From positions 310,001 through 374,000 of the forward strand of contig OZ244213.1 in assembly GCA_965216905.1 (NCBI GenBank): a stretch of DNA of 64,000 nt, in the 5' to 3' direction. Both the position numbers and the translations under genes were made by a program. Below, piece by piece: positions 33,387 through 42,513 of this stretch. The first letter of the stretch is position 1. Each line of letters starts with the position of its first letter. The notes under the pieces are model-generated. The model was not told the origin of the DNA. It searched no databases and saw nothing but the letters and a program-made list of their open reading frames with translations. The stretch is from G965216905 sp965216905 (GTDB lineage Bacteria; Actinomycetota; Acidimicrobiia; Spongiisociales; ZC4RG35).

Positions 33387-34762
33387 TTCCGGCGGTGCGC
33401 ATGGCCGCCGAGATCCGGCGCGGCGACCGTTCGGCTCGCGACACCGTCGCCGGCTCGCTGACCACCATCGAGGCACAGCAGGAACGTCTGAACACGTCGA
33501 CGCTGATCGACACCGACCGGGCGCTCGAGCGCGCCGACCAGATCGACCGTGCAGTCGAACAAGGCGACGAGGTCGGACCGCTGGCGGGGGTGCCGATCGC
33601 CCTGAAGGACATCATCGACCACGACGGTCGGGTGACGACCGCCGGCTCGGCGTTTTATCGGCACGAAGCCGATCACTCGGCGACCGTGGTCGAGCGTTTG
33701 GAGGCGGCGGGTGCGATCATCGTGTCCCGGACCGGTCTCCACGAGTTCGCCTGGGGCTTCTCTTCGGAGAACCCCTGGTTCGGACCAGTCCGCAACCCCT
33801 ACGACCAGACGCTGTCGCCCGGCGGGTCCTCGGGAGGCTCCGGCGTAGCGGTCGCCGCGGAACAGGTGCCGATCGCCATCGGGACCGACACCGGTGGAAG
33901 CGTGCGGGTGCCCGCCGCGCTGTGTGGTGTGTATGGACTCAAGGTCACCCACGGCCGGATATCGCTCGCCGGGGTATTCCCACTGGCACCATCGCTCGAC
34001 ACGGTCGGGCCGATCGCCGCCACCGTCGGCGACCTGGCGGTCGCCTACCGGGTGATCGCCGGATACGACTCGGCCGATCCGTGGTCTGCTCCCAAACCGG
34101 TCGTCAGCCCATCCGGAGAGCCGCCCGACCTGACCGGCACCCGATTGGGGATACCCGTGAACTGGCTGGATGAGGCGCCGGCCACCGATGAGGTCGCCAG
34201 CGCCTACGCCGATGCGGTGGCGGCGATGCGTGGGCTGGGCGCAACCACGGTGGAGATCGACGACCAGATGCTGAAGCCATCGCCCATGATCATGAGCCAG
34301 TTCGCTCCTCAGGCCCAAGCGATCCACCGCACGTGGCGCGACGAGGATCGGGAGTACGGGCCGGAGATGATGCTTCGTTTCGAGGACGCCGACGCGGTCA
34401 CCGTCGACGAGTACGTCGCTTCGCATGCCTGGCGTTCCCACCTTCGTCATCGGGCCGCGGTCGCATTCGATGCCTGTGACCTGATCGTGACACCGGCCAC
34501 CGCCGGCACTCGAAAGGTGATCGGAGTCGACACCATGTCGACGCCGCACGGCGACATTCCCTACCGCACGGCGCTGTCGTGGTTCACGGCGCTCGTCAAC
34601 CACATCGGCGCCCCCGCACTGGTGGGGCCGATCCCCGATTCCGGGCGACCGCCGGTCGGGCTCCAGATCGTTGCCCCGTGGTGGCGCGAGCACCGGCTTC
34701 TGGAGGTGGCGAGCCTGCTCGAGCGAACCGGGCTTCTCGGGACTTCTGCCGCCGAAGAGTGA
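33377..34762 (+). CDS. Amidase signature family protein
   Basis: This 461-residue protein begins with a GTG inside the end of the DUF3048 gene. It has the amidase-signature Ser-cisSer-Lys triad: Lys in GVPIALKDIIDHDG and the glycine/serine loop SPGGSSGGSGVAVAAEQV followed by GTDTGGSVRVPAALCG. Such enzymes hydrolyse amides, and GatA is one member; no gatB or gatC is close, so this is more likely a stand-alone amidase. The substrate is unknown. Confidence 0.92.
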   Translation: MAVIPAVRMAAEIRRGDRSARDTVAGSLTTIEAQQERLNTSTLIDTDRALERADQIDRAVEQGDEVGPLAGVPIALKDIIDHDGRVTTAGSAFYRHEADHSATVVERLEAAGAIIVSRTGLHEFAWGFSSENPWFGPVRNPYDQTLSPGGSSGGSGVAVAAEQVPIAIGTDTGGSVRVPAALCGVYGLKVTHGRISLAGVFPLAPSLDTVGPIAATVGDLAVAYRVIAGYDSADPWSAPKPVVSPSGEPPDLTGTRLGIPVNWLDEAPATDEVASAYADAVAAMRGLGATTVEIDDQMLKPSPMIMSQFAPQAQAIHRTWRDEDREYGPEMMLRFEDADAVTVDEYVASHAWRSHLRHRAAVAFDACDLIVTPATAGTRKVIGVDTMSTPHGDIPYRTALSWFTALVNHIGAPALVGPIPDSGRPPVGLQIVAPWWREHRLLEVASLLERTGLLGTSAAEE

Positions 34763-35061
34763 CCTTGGTGTAGGGCACCGCGGGTCTACACTCGGGTGTG
34801 GAGCTGGACGAGGATCGTCGCCGTCGTGGTGTCACGCATTCCAAGTCGAAGGGTCGGCCGTGCGCGGCCGTGGGCGTCGATCTCGGACACCGGGGTCGAG
34901 CCGCCGGTGTCACGTTCCGAACCACGGTTGGAACGAACGTGGGCGGCACGCCGACCGAAGCGCTTTGGTCGGCTCGATCGGGCTCCGATACATCCATGTG
35001 ATCGGCTTGTCGCCGGTATGGGGGACCCAACTCACCACCGTCTTGTAGGGAGAGAACCAAC
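34763..35061. promoter_or_regulatory. Promoter/leader region of korAB with imperfect palindrome
   Basis: This 299-bp gap lies between the amidase gene and korA, and I see no convincing coding sequence in it. A near-perfect palindrome sits at 34950-34973 (GCCGACCGAAGC and GCTTTGGTCGGC, with one mispair), a candidate operator. The ribosome site AGGGAGAG lies near the korA start. Direction and regulator are unknown. Confidence 0.5.
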
Positions 35062-36966
35062 ATGAGCGGAACCGATACCGCACCAGGTGAATCGGCCACC
35101 GCCGTCGAGCCGGCCGAACCCGACCAAGGAGTTTCCGAGGAGCTCGATCGGGTCGTGATCCGACTCGCCGGCGACTCCGGCGACGGCATGCAGCTGGCCG
35201 GAGGTCGCTTCACCGATGCGTCTGCCGCCTTCGGGAACGACCTGGCCACACTGCCCAGTTTCCCAGCCGAGATCCGAGCTCCCGCCGGTACGTTGCCTGG
35301 AGTCAGCTCTTTCCAGGTCCAGATCGCCGACTTCGACATTCTCACCGCCGGCGACCAGCCGGATTGTCTGGTGGCGATGAATCCGGCTGCGCTGAAGAAG
35401 CACCTGCCGGACCTCCGCAGCGACGGAACCCTGATCGTCAACACCGACGCCTTCGACGTGCGGAACCTGGAGAAGGCCGGTTACGAGTCCAATCCCCTGG
35501 AGGATGGGAGCCTGGTCGGATATCGGGTCATCGAGGTGCCGATGGACGACCTGACCAAGGAGGCGGTCAAGGACAGCGGTGTCACCGGCCGCAACGTGCT
35601 GCGTTCCAAGAACTTCTTCGCGCTCGGTTTGCTCGCCTGGCTGTTCAGCCGTCCGCAGGAACCGACCATCGAGTGGGTCGAGAAGAAGTTCGCCAAGAAG
35701 CCGGAGGTTGCTCGGGCCAACACGGCGGCGTTCAAAGCCGGGTATACGTTTGGCTTCGCGACCGAGGCAACCAAGACGACATACACGGTGAAGCCGGCGA
35801 CCCTGGTGCCCGGCGAGTACACCAATGTCACCGGGAACACCGCGCTCGCTTGGGGACTGATCGCCGCCAGCACCGCCGCCAAGCTGCCGCTCTTCTACGG
35901 CACCTATCCCATCACACCTGCATCCGACATCCTCCACGAGCTGTCACGACACAAGAGCTTCGGCGTGCGCACCTTCCAAGCCGAGGACGAGATCGCCGGG
36001 ATCGGGACCGCCATCGGCGCAGCATTCGGCGGCAGCCTGGCCGTCACGGGGTCCTCCGGGCCGGGCATCGCCCTCAAGTCCGAGGCAATGTCACTGGCGC
36101 TCTCGCTGGAACTTCCGCTCATCGTCGTCAACGTGCAGCGAGGCGGGCCGTCGACCGGGTTGCCCACGAAACCCGAGCAGTCGGACCTGCTGTTCTCGCT
36201 GTTCGGTCGGCACGGTGAGTCGCCCCTTCCGGTGGTTGCGGCATCGTCACCGAGCGACGCCTTCGACTCCGCCGTCGAGGCCGCCCGGTTGGCGCTCAAG
36301 TACATGACCCCGGTCCTCCTGCTGTCCGACAATCTCATCGCCAACGGGTCCGAGCCGTGGATGCTCCCCGACGTCGACGAGCTTCCCGACATATCCGTGC
36401 CCTTCGCATCGGAGCCGAATGGGCCGGATGCCGAGTTCCTTCCGTATGTGCGGAATGTGCACACCTTCGCACGGCCCTGGGCCGTCCCGGGGACGCCGGG
36501 TCTCGAGCACCGGGTGGGTGGACTCGAGAAGGACGCCATCACCGGAAATGTCAGCTACGACCCCGCCAATCATCAGCTCATGACCGACACCCGAGCCTGG
36601 AAGGTGGCGAACATCGCCACCGACATCCCGCCCATCGAAGTCACCCACGACCCGGATGCCGAACTCCTGGTCCTGGGGTGGGGTTCGACGTTGGGATCGA
36701 TTCGAGCTGCGGCCAACCGGCTCGGGAGGCAGGGGACGAGCGTGGCCACCGCCCACCTCCGTCATCTCAATCCGTTCCCGGCCAACCTCGGTGAGATTCT
36801 CGCCCGCTACGACAAGGTGCTGATTCCCGAGCTGAACACCGGGCAGTTGCGGTTCCTGATCCGGGCGAACTACTTGGTCGATGCCGAAGGACTCAACAAG
36901 GTCTCGGGCGAGCCGTTCAAGATCGCCGAGGTCGAGGACAAGATCCAGGAGATGCTGTCACGATGA
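35062..36966 (+). CDS. korA: 2-oxoacid:acceptor oxidoreductase alpha subunit
   Basis: This 634-residue protein combines a gamma-type domain (GDSGDGMQLAGGRF, then FPAEIRAPAGTLPGVSSFQV) with the alpha pyrimidine-binding domain (YGTYPITPASDILHELS, FQAEDEIAGIGTAIGAAFGG and VNVQRGGPSTGLPTKPEQSD). This fused form is typical of actinobacterial 2-oxoglutarate:ferredoxin oxidoreductase (KorAB). Together with korB it converts 2-oxoglutarate to succinyl-CoA. The stop overlaps the next start, so both subunits are coupled. Confidence 0.93.
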   Translation: MSGTDTAPGESATAVEPAEPDQGVSEELDRVVIRLAGDSGDGMQLAGGRFTDASAAFGNDLATLPSFPAEIRAPAGTLPGVSSFQVQIADFDILTAGDQPDCLVAMNPAALKKHLPDLRSDGTLIVNTDAFDVRNLEKAGYESNPLEDGSLVGYRVIEVPMDDLTKEAVKDSGVTGRNVLRSKNFFALGLLAWLFSRPQEPTIEWVEKKFAKKPEVARANTAAFKAGYTFGFATEATKTTYTVKPATLVPGEYTNVTGNTALAWGLIAASTAAKLPLFYGTYPITPASDILHELSRHKSFGVRTFQAEDEIAGIGTAIGAAFGGSLAVTGSSGPGIALKSEAMSLALSLELPLIVVNVQRGGPSTGLPTKPEQSDLLFSLFGRHGESPLPVVAASSPSDAFDSAVEAARLALKYMTPVLLLSDNLIANGSEPWMLPDVDELPDISVPFASEPNGPDAEFLPYVRNVHTFARPWAVPGTPGLEHRVGGLEKDAITGNVSYDPANHQLMTDTRAWKVANIATDIPPIEVTHDPDAELLVLGWGSTLGSIRAAANRLGRQGTSVATAHLRHLNPFPANLGEILARYDKVLIPELNTGQLRFLIRANYLVDAEGLNKVSGEPFKIAEVEDKIQEMLSR

Positions 36967-37973
36967 CTGCGCCGACATACACCCGCTCCGACTTCCAGAC
37001 GGACCAGGAGGTCCGCTGGTGTCCCGGCTGTGGCGATTACACGATCCTCGCTTCGGTCCAGAACTTCATGGCCGGCATGGGGGTTCCACGAGAGAAGATC
37101 GTGTTCGTGTCCGGGATTGGATGCTCGTCACGATTCCCGTACTACATGAACACCTACGGGATGCATTCTATCCACGGGCGAGCTCCCGCCATCGCCAGTG
37201 GGCTCGTGGCGTCCCGGCCCGACCTGTCGGTCTGGGTGATCACCGGTGACGGCGATGCACTGTCGATCGGTGGGAACCATCTGATCCACGCCCTCCGGCG
37301 CAACGTGAACATAAAGATCTTGCTCTTCAACAATCAGATCTATGGACTGACCAAGGGCCAGTACTCGCCGACCTCCGAGGTCGGCAAGCACACGAAGTCG
37401 ACGCCGGCCGGATCCATCGATCACCCATTCAACCCGGTGAGCCTGGCGATTGGAGCGGAGGCCACCTTCGTCGCACGGACGATCGACATGGATCGGCCCC
37501 ACACGCAGGCGATGCTCAAGGCCGCGCACGACCACAAGGGCGCGGCATTGATCGAGATCTACCAGAACTGCAATGTGTTCAACGACAAAGCCTTCCTCCA
37601 GTTGACCGGCAAGCAGGAGCGCCGCCACAACCGAATCGACCTCGAGGCGGGAAAGCCCATCGTGTTCGGTCCCGAAGGCGAGCAGGCGGTGGTGCTCCGC
37701 AGCGGCGAAGCGCAGGTCGTTCCGACCGCGTCCGTGTCCGAGTCCGAGGTGCTGATCCACGATCCGACCCGTGCCAACCCGACGGTGGCGTATGCGCTGA
37801 GCCGGCTGTCCCATGGTCCCTATGGACCGACGCCCGTCGGCATCTTCCGCTCGGTCGAGCGACCCACCTACGAGTCGGCGCTGACTCGCCAGGTGGTGGA
37901 CGCCAGCCATCGGCCGGCGGCCGGCGATCTGGCCAAGCTGATCCGGTCACACGGCACGTGGACGGTCGACTGA
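36963..37973 (+). CDS. korB: 2-oxoacid:acceptor oxidoreductase beta subunit
   Basis: This 336-residue protein is the thiamine-diphosphate and iron-sulfur subunit. It has RWCPGCGDYTIL (two of the cluster cysteines), CSSRFPYYMNTYGMHSIHGR and the TPP motif GDGDALSIGGNHLIHALRRN, followed by INIKILLFNN-like NQIYGLTKGQ. The Cys in YQNCNVFNDKAF may also ligate the cluster. It ends only 4 bp before the convergent helicase gene, so the two transcripts must overlap or share a terminator. Confidence 0.93.
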   Translation: MTAPTYTRSDFQTDQEVRWCPGCGDYTILASVQNFMAGMGVPREKIVFVSGIGCSSRFPYYMNTYGMHSIHGRAPAIASGLVASRPDLSVWVITGDGDALSIGGNHLIHALRRNVNIKILLFNNQIYGLTKGQYSPTSEVGKHTKSTPAGSIDHPFNPVSLAIGAEATFVARTIDMDRPHTQAMLKAAHDHKGAALIEIYQNCNVFNDKAFLQLTGKQERRHNRIDLEAGKPIVFGPEGEQAVVLRSGEAQVVPTASVSESEVLIHDPTRANPTVAYALSRLSHGPYGPTPVGIFRSVERPTYESALTRQVVDASHRPAAGDLAKLIRSHGTWTVD

Positions 37974-37977
37974 CGGA

Positions 37978-40773
37978 TCACTCGCCACACAGGTCGAGGA
38001 GCTCGTCGCCGTAAGCCTCCAGCTTGGCGGGACCGATCCCTCGAACGTTCAGCAGTTCCTGCTCGGACCGGGGTCGGCGAGCGGCCAGCTCGTCGATGCT
38101 GGCATCGGTGAGCACGATGTAGGCCGGGACGCCTCCGGCGGCCGCCGTCTGGAGCCTCCACGCCTTGAGCCGTTCGACGAGGGCGGCATCCGGCTCGACC
38201 GTACCCGGGCGAAGCGGTCCGGAACCGGCTCGGGTCGTGATGGTTTCGCCCCACGTGACCGCCAGCCGGCCGGTCCCTCCGTCGAGTCGGAGCAGGACAC
38301 CGGTGGGGATACGCCGCTCGACCACCCCTCCGAAGCCGCCAACGACCCGCACCTCGTCGCCGACGGCAACCGCCACCCCGTCTCCCGCCACCGCCCGGTC
38401 GCCGTCCGGCGCCGGAGCGACCCGCGGTGCAGACCCCTCCATCTCGGCCAGGAACCGGCTGGGACGCTCCGCATCCGCCACCACCACGACCTCGTCCTGT
38501 CCCCGGGTCAGCGCAACGTGGAAGATCCGACGCTCCTCCTCGATGTCCTCGGCCAGTGCGTGAGGGAGCAAGCCACGGTCGGCCCCAAACACCAAGACGC
38601 TGGGCCATTCGAGGCCCTTGACCCGATGGATCGTGGTGAGCAGGACCCCGTCGTCCACCGGCGGGACCGCCAGCCGATCGCGGAGCCACGTTTCGAAGTC
38701 ATCCAGCCGAGGATGAAGCGCCGCCAGACGCTGCAGAGCGACCAGATCATCGGATTGTGCCGCTCGGTCGGCACGGGTCCGACCCGCATCGAGCGCGGCC
38801 GCGGCTCGACCGAGACCGACAGTGGAGACCAAACCCTCGACGACCGTCCGCACATCACCCGACGCCGCCACCCTCCGCACCGCGGCGATGTCGGCACACC
38901 AGCCGTCCCAGCGATCCGCCCGCCGACCTTCCAACGAGCGACCCAACTCCCGCAGATCGGCCAGTTCGACGCTCGAGTGTCTTCCGAGGAGCCGGCCGGC
39001 GAGCCGGGTCAGGCCGCGGCTCGGGCGGCGCACGGCCAGCATGAGGTCGGTCCGTCGAAGCCGCTCGGAGGTCGCGAGCCGAAGCCACGCCAGCGCAGCC
39101 GCCATGACCGTGCGCGACAGCGTCGCCCGGTCGAGCGGTGACCGCATTCCGATCCGGCGATCGGCCAGCGCGGCGTGGACGGAAAGCAGGGCGGAGTTGA
39201 CCCGGCAGAGGACGACGATGTCGGAGGCTGCCGCTCCCCGTTCGAGCCGGTTCTCGATGAGGTCGGCGGTGACGATGGCGCCCCGATCGCCGGACTCGCG
39301 CACGACCTCGAGCCCCGATGCCGGAGCGTTCGCTCGGGCGACGGTGGACTTCTCCACCCTTCGATGGTTGTAGGAGAGCAGTCGTCCGGCCGACTCCACG
39401 ATCGGGACCGGGCATCGATAGTTCGTCTCCAAGCTGAAGGACTCCGCTCCGGGAAAGATGTGGTCGTACTCGATCAAGAAGCGCGGATCGGCGCCTGCAT
39501 AGCCATAGATCACCTGGTCGTCGTCACCGACGCCGAACACATCCAGCGTTGGGGACGCCAGGAGGCGCAGCAGCAGCAGGTAGCCCGGCGTCAAGTCCTG
39601 GAACTCGTCGACCAGGAGGTGACGGCACGACCATTGCCACCGGGCCCGGAGGTCGGGGTCGGACATCAACGCCTGAATGGCGCCGTAGATCAACTCGTCG
39701 AAGTCACACGATCCGGTGGCTCGCAGCCGCGCCCGGTACTCGTCCATCACCCGAGACAGCTCCGGCACGTCGTCTCGGGAGGCCTCGACCGCTTCCGGTG
39801 AGCGCAGACCCACCCGCACATCGGCCAGCGCCTCGACATACGGGCCGACGATGTCGGTGTTGGGTCGTCGCGCCACCGGAACCAGCGGCTCGAGCCGGCC
39901 CCGAACTTCGCGCTCGTCGAGGATCCGCAGTTCCCCGACGGACGAGAACAACACGCGACGTCCCAGGGAGTGGATGGTGCGCACTGCAGACCGGAGTCCG
40001 GGCTCGACTCGACTGCGCAGCTCGTCGGCAGCACGATTGTTGTACGCAACCGCCACGACGCCATCCACCGGGATGCCGCGGCCGCGGATCAGCTCGCGCA
40101 GCCGGGCGTGCAGGGTACGGGTCTTGCCCGCACCGGCCGGCGCCACCACGCGGGCCGGACCGCCCCCGTGGGTGACCGCTCGCAACTGATCCTCCGCCAG
40201 CGCCGCGTGATCGATCGGGGCCCGGGGCGGCTCCGGACGGACGTCGCCGGCCGCCACGGTCTCCCAGCTCACCACCGGGTCCTTCAGGTCCGTCCGATCA
40301 CCCCTCGGACCACCGTCCACCCACGCCGGGGTCCCATCCGGAAGGATGATGTCCGTCTCGATACCGGCCGACGCACCGACCCGCCCCGCCTTCCTCGACC
40401 ACCACCAGATCGGCGTGCCGGACCGAGCATCGTATGAGTTCACCCACGTCAGATGGAGGAGACGCTCGAGCGGGAACGTGAACTCGGCTCCGAGACGCCA
40501 CGGAGCCTCGTCGGTCGCCTCGACCGCGCGAAGCGCCGCATCCGGGACCCCCAGCTCGAGGACCACCGGTTCACGCCTCACCCAGCAACGATGCAGCTCG
40601 GCGATGGTCGAAGCGAGCAGCGACGGGTCGTCGAGCGTTTGCTGATCGATGACCCTCCGCGGCCGATCCGCCCAGGCCGCGGGCGGTTGCATGCCGGGTG
40701 AGACGACGATGGACCGCCCCAACAGCGGTGCGGGTTCGAACACCGTCACCAATCTAGGAGTCTGCCGAGACAC
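37978..40773 (-). CDS. UvrD-like superfamily I helicase with HRDC domain
   Basis: This 931-residue protein starts at a GTG. Residues 1-190 form an unusual extra N-terminal region. The helicase core has Q-motif-like LAEDQLRAVTHGGGPARVVA, Walker A APAGAGKTRT, Walker B LLVDEFQDLTPG, motif III GVGDDDQVIYGYAGA and motif VI VALTRGQDEVVV. The C-terminus is a helix-hairpin HRDC domain (RPRSEQELLNVRGIGPAKLE). This resembles actinobacterial UvrD2, a DNA repair helicase, with added N-terminal sequence whose role I cannot assign. Confidence 0.9.
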   Translation of the reverse strand: MSRQTPRLVTVFEPAPLLGRSIVVSPGMQPPAAWADRPRRVIDQQTLDDPSLLASTIAELHRCWVRREPVVLELGVPDAALRAVEATDEAPWRLGAEFTFPLERLLHLTWVNSYDARSGTPIWWWSRKAGRVGASAGIETDIILPDGTPAWVDGGPRGDRTDLKDPVVSWETVAAGDVRPEPPRAPIDHAALAEDQLRAVTHGGGPARVVAPAGAGKTRTLHARLRELIRGRGIPVDGVVAVAYNNRAADELRSRVEPGLRSAVRTIHSLGRRVLFSSVGELRILDEREVRGRLEPLVPVARRPNTDIVGPYVEALADVRVGLRSPEAVEASRDDVPELSRVMDEYRARLRATGSCDFDELIYGAIQALMSDPDLRARWQWSCRHLLVDEFQDLTPGYLLLLRLLASPTLDVFGVGDDDQVIYGYAGADPRFLIEYDHIFPGAESFSLETNYRCPVPIVESAGRLLSYNHRRVEKSTVARANAPASGLEVVRESGDRGAIVTADLIENRLERGAAASDIVVLCRVNSALLSVHAALADRRIGMRSPLDRATLSRTVMAAALAWLRLATSERLRRTDLMLAVRRPSRGLTRLAGRLLGRHSSVELADLRELGRSLEGRRADRWDGWCADIAAVRRVAASGDVRTVVEGLVSTVGLGRAAAALDAGRTRADRAAQSDDLVALQRLAALHPRLDDFETWLRDRLAVPPVDDGVLLTTIHRVKGLEWPSVLVFGADRGLLPHALAEDIEEERRIFHVALTRGQDEVVVVADAERPSRFLAEMEGSAPRVAPAPDGDRAVAGDGVAVAVGDEVRVVGGFGGVVERRIPTGVLLRLDGGTGRLAVTWGETITTRAGSGPLRPGTVEPDAALVERLKAWRLQTAAAGGVPAYIVLTDASIDELAARRPRSEQELLNVRGIGPAKLEAYGDELLDLCGE

Positions 40774-40785
40774 TTCCGGCGGGAC

Positions 40786-42369
40786 TCAACCCCCGATCAG
40801 ATGGTCGGCGATCACCCCGACCACGTCCTGGTCCGCGTAGTACGGGACGAACTTGGCTTCGACCCGAGAGAGCCGGGCCGTCGAGATGCCGGCGGCGATC
40901 CGGCGGGCCTGTCCCAGGTCGCCGGCCACCGACGTCGCCGAGGCCAGTACCAGGGTGGGGGCCGTCACCTCCTCCAGCAACCCATCGGCGTTCCAGGCGA
41001 AGATCATGTCTGCAAAGAAGTCGGCCCGTTCGTAGATGGGGATGGCGATCTGACGGACCGCCTCCACCTCGTCGGGATCGACCCACGAGGCGATGTACAC
41101 CGCCATCGCATAGTCGGCGTCCGTCGCGCTCGTGAGGGCCAGCGAGCCGCGAATGGCCTGCCCGTGCTTGCCCTCGGATGCGGTCAGGTCGGGGTCGCAG
41201 AGGACGAGCGCCGCAGTCCGATCCGCCCGGCTGGCGGCATAGGCGATCCCGACCGGACCCATCGTGTTGACGGCAACGATCGACAGCGATCCGATCCCCA
41301 GGACTCCGGCTACCGCGTCGATGTCCAAGCACATGGCGTCGAGCGAGGAGTCCCCGCCCGGCTGGGACACACCGACGAACCGCGGGTCGTACCGAATCAC
41401 GGTGAAGTCCACCGCCAGCGCCTGATAGAAGGACCGCAACGCCGCGACCTGCCATTCCTGCTCGACGTTGCTCAGCGTGAAGTTGTGGGCGACCAGCACG
41501 GCCGGTCCGGATCCGAGGGTCCAGTAGGCGATCGTCACGCCGTCCTGAGTGGTTGCATACCGGACATCCGGCGGCCGGGTCACCGGATTCTTGTCACGGA
41601 GCTTTGCCCCGGTCGCCCGAACCGAGCGCTCCACATCCCAGAAGCCGGCGACAACCTGGTGAGAGAGGATGTCCTCCTCGAGCCGGCCGAGGTCGGGGCT
41701 GGGCTCCAACCCGATGGCGGCGAGCTCGTCGGCGTACCGTCGGTACGCCCGCAGGCTGTCGGCCTGCCGACCCTGCTGGTAGAGGACCCGCATGAGCAAC
41801 GCCACCGCCTGCTCGCGAAGCGGATATTCCAGCGTGAGCGCCTGCAGCTCGGTCACCGCCTCGCCGAGCCGGTCGAGGTCGATCAGCGCCTCCGCCCGCT
41901 CCTCTCGCGCCGCGCTTCGGCGTTCGTCCAAACGGATGGCCTCGATTTGGATGTGCTCGACATCGCGATGCTCTTCGAACGCCGGGCCCCGCCAGAGCTC
42001 CAACGCCGCCGAGAGCAGTCGCAGACGTTCCGCCGGGTCGGCGACTCCGGTGGCAGCATCGTGCAACCCCACGAATCGGATACTGTCGACCCCCTGCGGG
42101 TCGACCTCCAGCCGGTAGCCGAATCCCTCCGCCGAGAGTTCCAGCCCGTCCAGGGTCTTCCGCAAACGCGACACATGTGCCTGAAGTGATCCGGTCGCAG
42201 CCGCCGGCGGCGCCTCTCCCCACACGGCGTCGATGAGACGGTCGGTGGAGACCGGGTCACCGGGTTCGACGAGCAACATCGACAGAATCGTTCGCTGGAT
42301 GGGACTTCCGATCGATCGCGGTCCGTCCGGGCCGTAGGCAACCAGCGGTCCGAGCACCCCGAATTCCAT
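40786..42369 (-). CDS. SARP/BTAD regulator fused to an alpha/beta-hydrolase-like domain
   Basis: This 527-residue protein begins MEFGVLGPLVAYGPDGPR, an OmpR-like winged helix (SLQAHVSRLRKTLDG) followed by a bacterial transcriptional activator domain to about residue 250. Residues 270-527 are alpha/beta-hydrolase-like (YATTQDGVTIAYWTLGSGPA and TAPTLVLASATS). The nucleophile elbow reads VAVNTMGPVG in place of the usual GxSxG, so the Ser appears missing and the domain probably senses a ligand. The start at 42369 fits the family; a longer frame from 42426 does not. It is divergent from the methyltransferase gene. Confidence 0.88.
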   Translation of the reverse strand: MEFGVLGPLVAYGPDGPRSIGSPIQRTILSMLLVEPGDPVSTDRLIDAVWGEAPPAAATGSLQAHVSRLRKTLDGLELSAEGFGYRLEVDPQGVDSIRFVGLHDAATGVADPAERLRLLSAALELWRGPAFEEHRDVEHIQIEAIRLDERRSAAREERAEALIDLDRLGEAVTELQALTLEYPLREQAVALLMRVLYQQGRQADSLRAYRRYADELAAIGLEPSPDLGRLEEDILSHQVVAGFWDVERSVRATGAKLRDKNPVTRPPDVRYATTQDGVTIAYWTLGSGPAVLVAHNFTLSNVEQEWQVAALRSFYQALAVDFTVIRYDPRFVGVSQPGGDSSLDAMCLDIDAVAGVLGIGSLSIVAVNTMGPVGIAYAASRADRTAALVLCDPDLTASEGKHGQAIRGSLALTSATDADYAMAVYIASWVDPDEVEAVRQIAIPIYERADFFADMIFAWNADGLLEEVTAPTLVLASATSVAGDLGQARRIAAGISTARLSRVEAKFVPYYADQDVVGVIADHLIGG

Positions 42370-42433
42370 CGCATCCAAACCTACCCCGGAGCCACATCGC
42401 AGTCGGCCCAGGACTGCGGTGGTCAAATCGGCG

Positions 42434-42451
42434 TGTCAGTCAGATGTCAGT
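42434..42451. promoter_or_regulatory. SARP-like direct repeat (TGTCAGT x2, 11-bp period)
   Basis: TGTCAGT occurs at 42434-42440 and 42445-42451, exactly 11 bp apart, between the divergent SARP-hydrolase and methyltransferase genes. SARP regulators are known to bind heptamer direct repeats spaced by 11 bp. No third copy and no ideal -10 box at the usual distance are seen, so the assignment is tentative. Confidence 0.6.
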
Positions 42452-42513
42452 GAGCTGCAACCCGGGTTGGGCACGGTATCGACCGTCAGCACCCGATCCA
42501 AGAGAGGACGATC

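Noticed and set aside
34798..35001. 67-residue frame before korA
   Set aside because: It has a weak start, arginine- and glycine-rich sequence with no family, and lies in a gap holding a palindrome, so coding is not supported.
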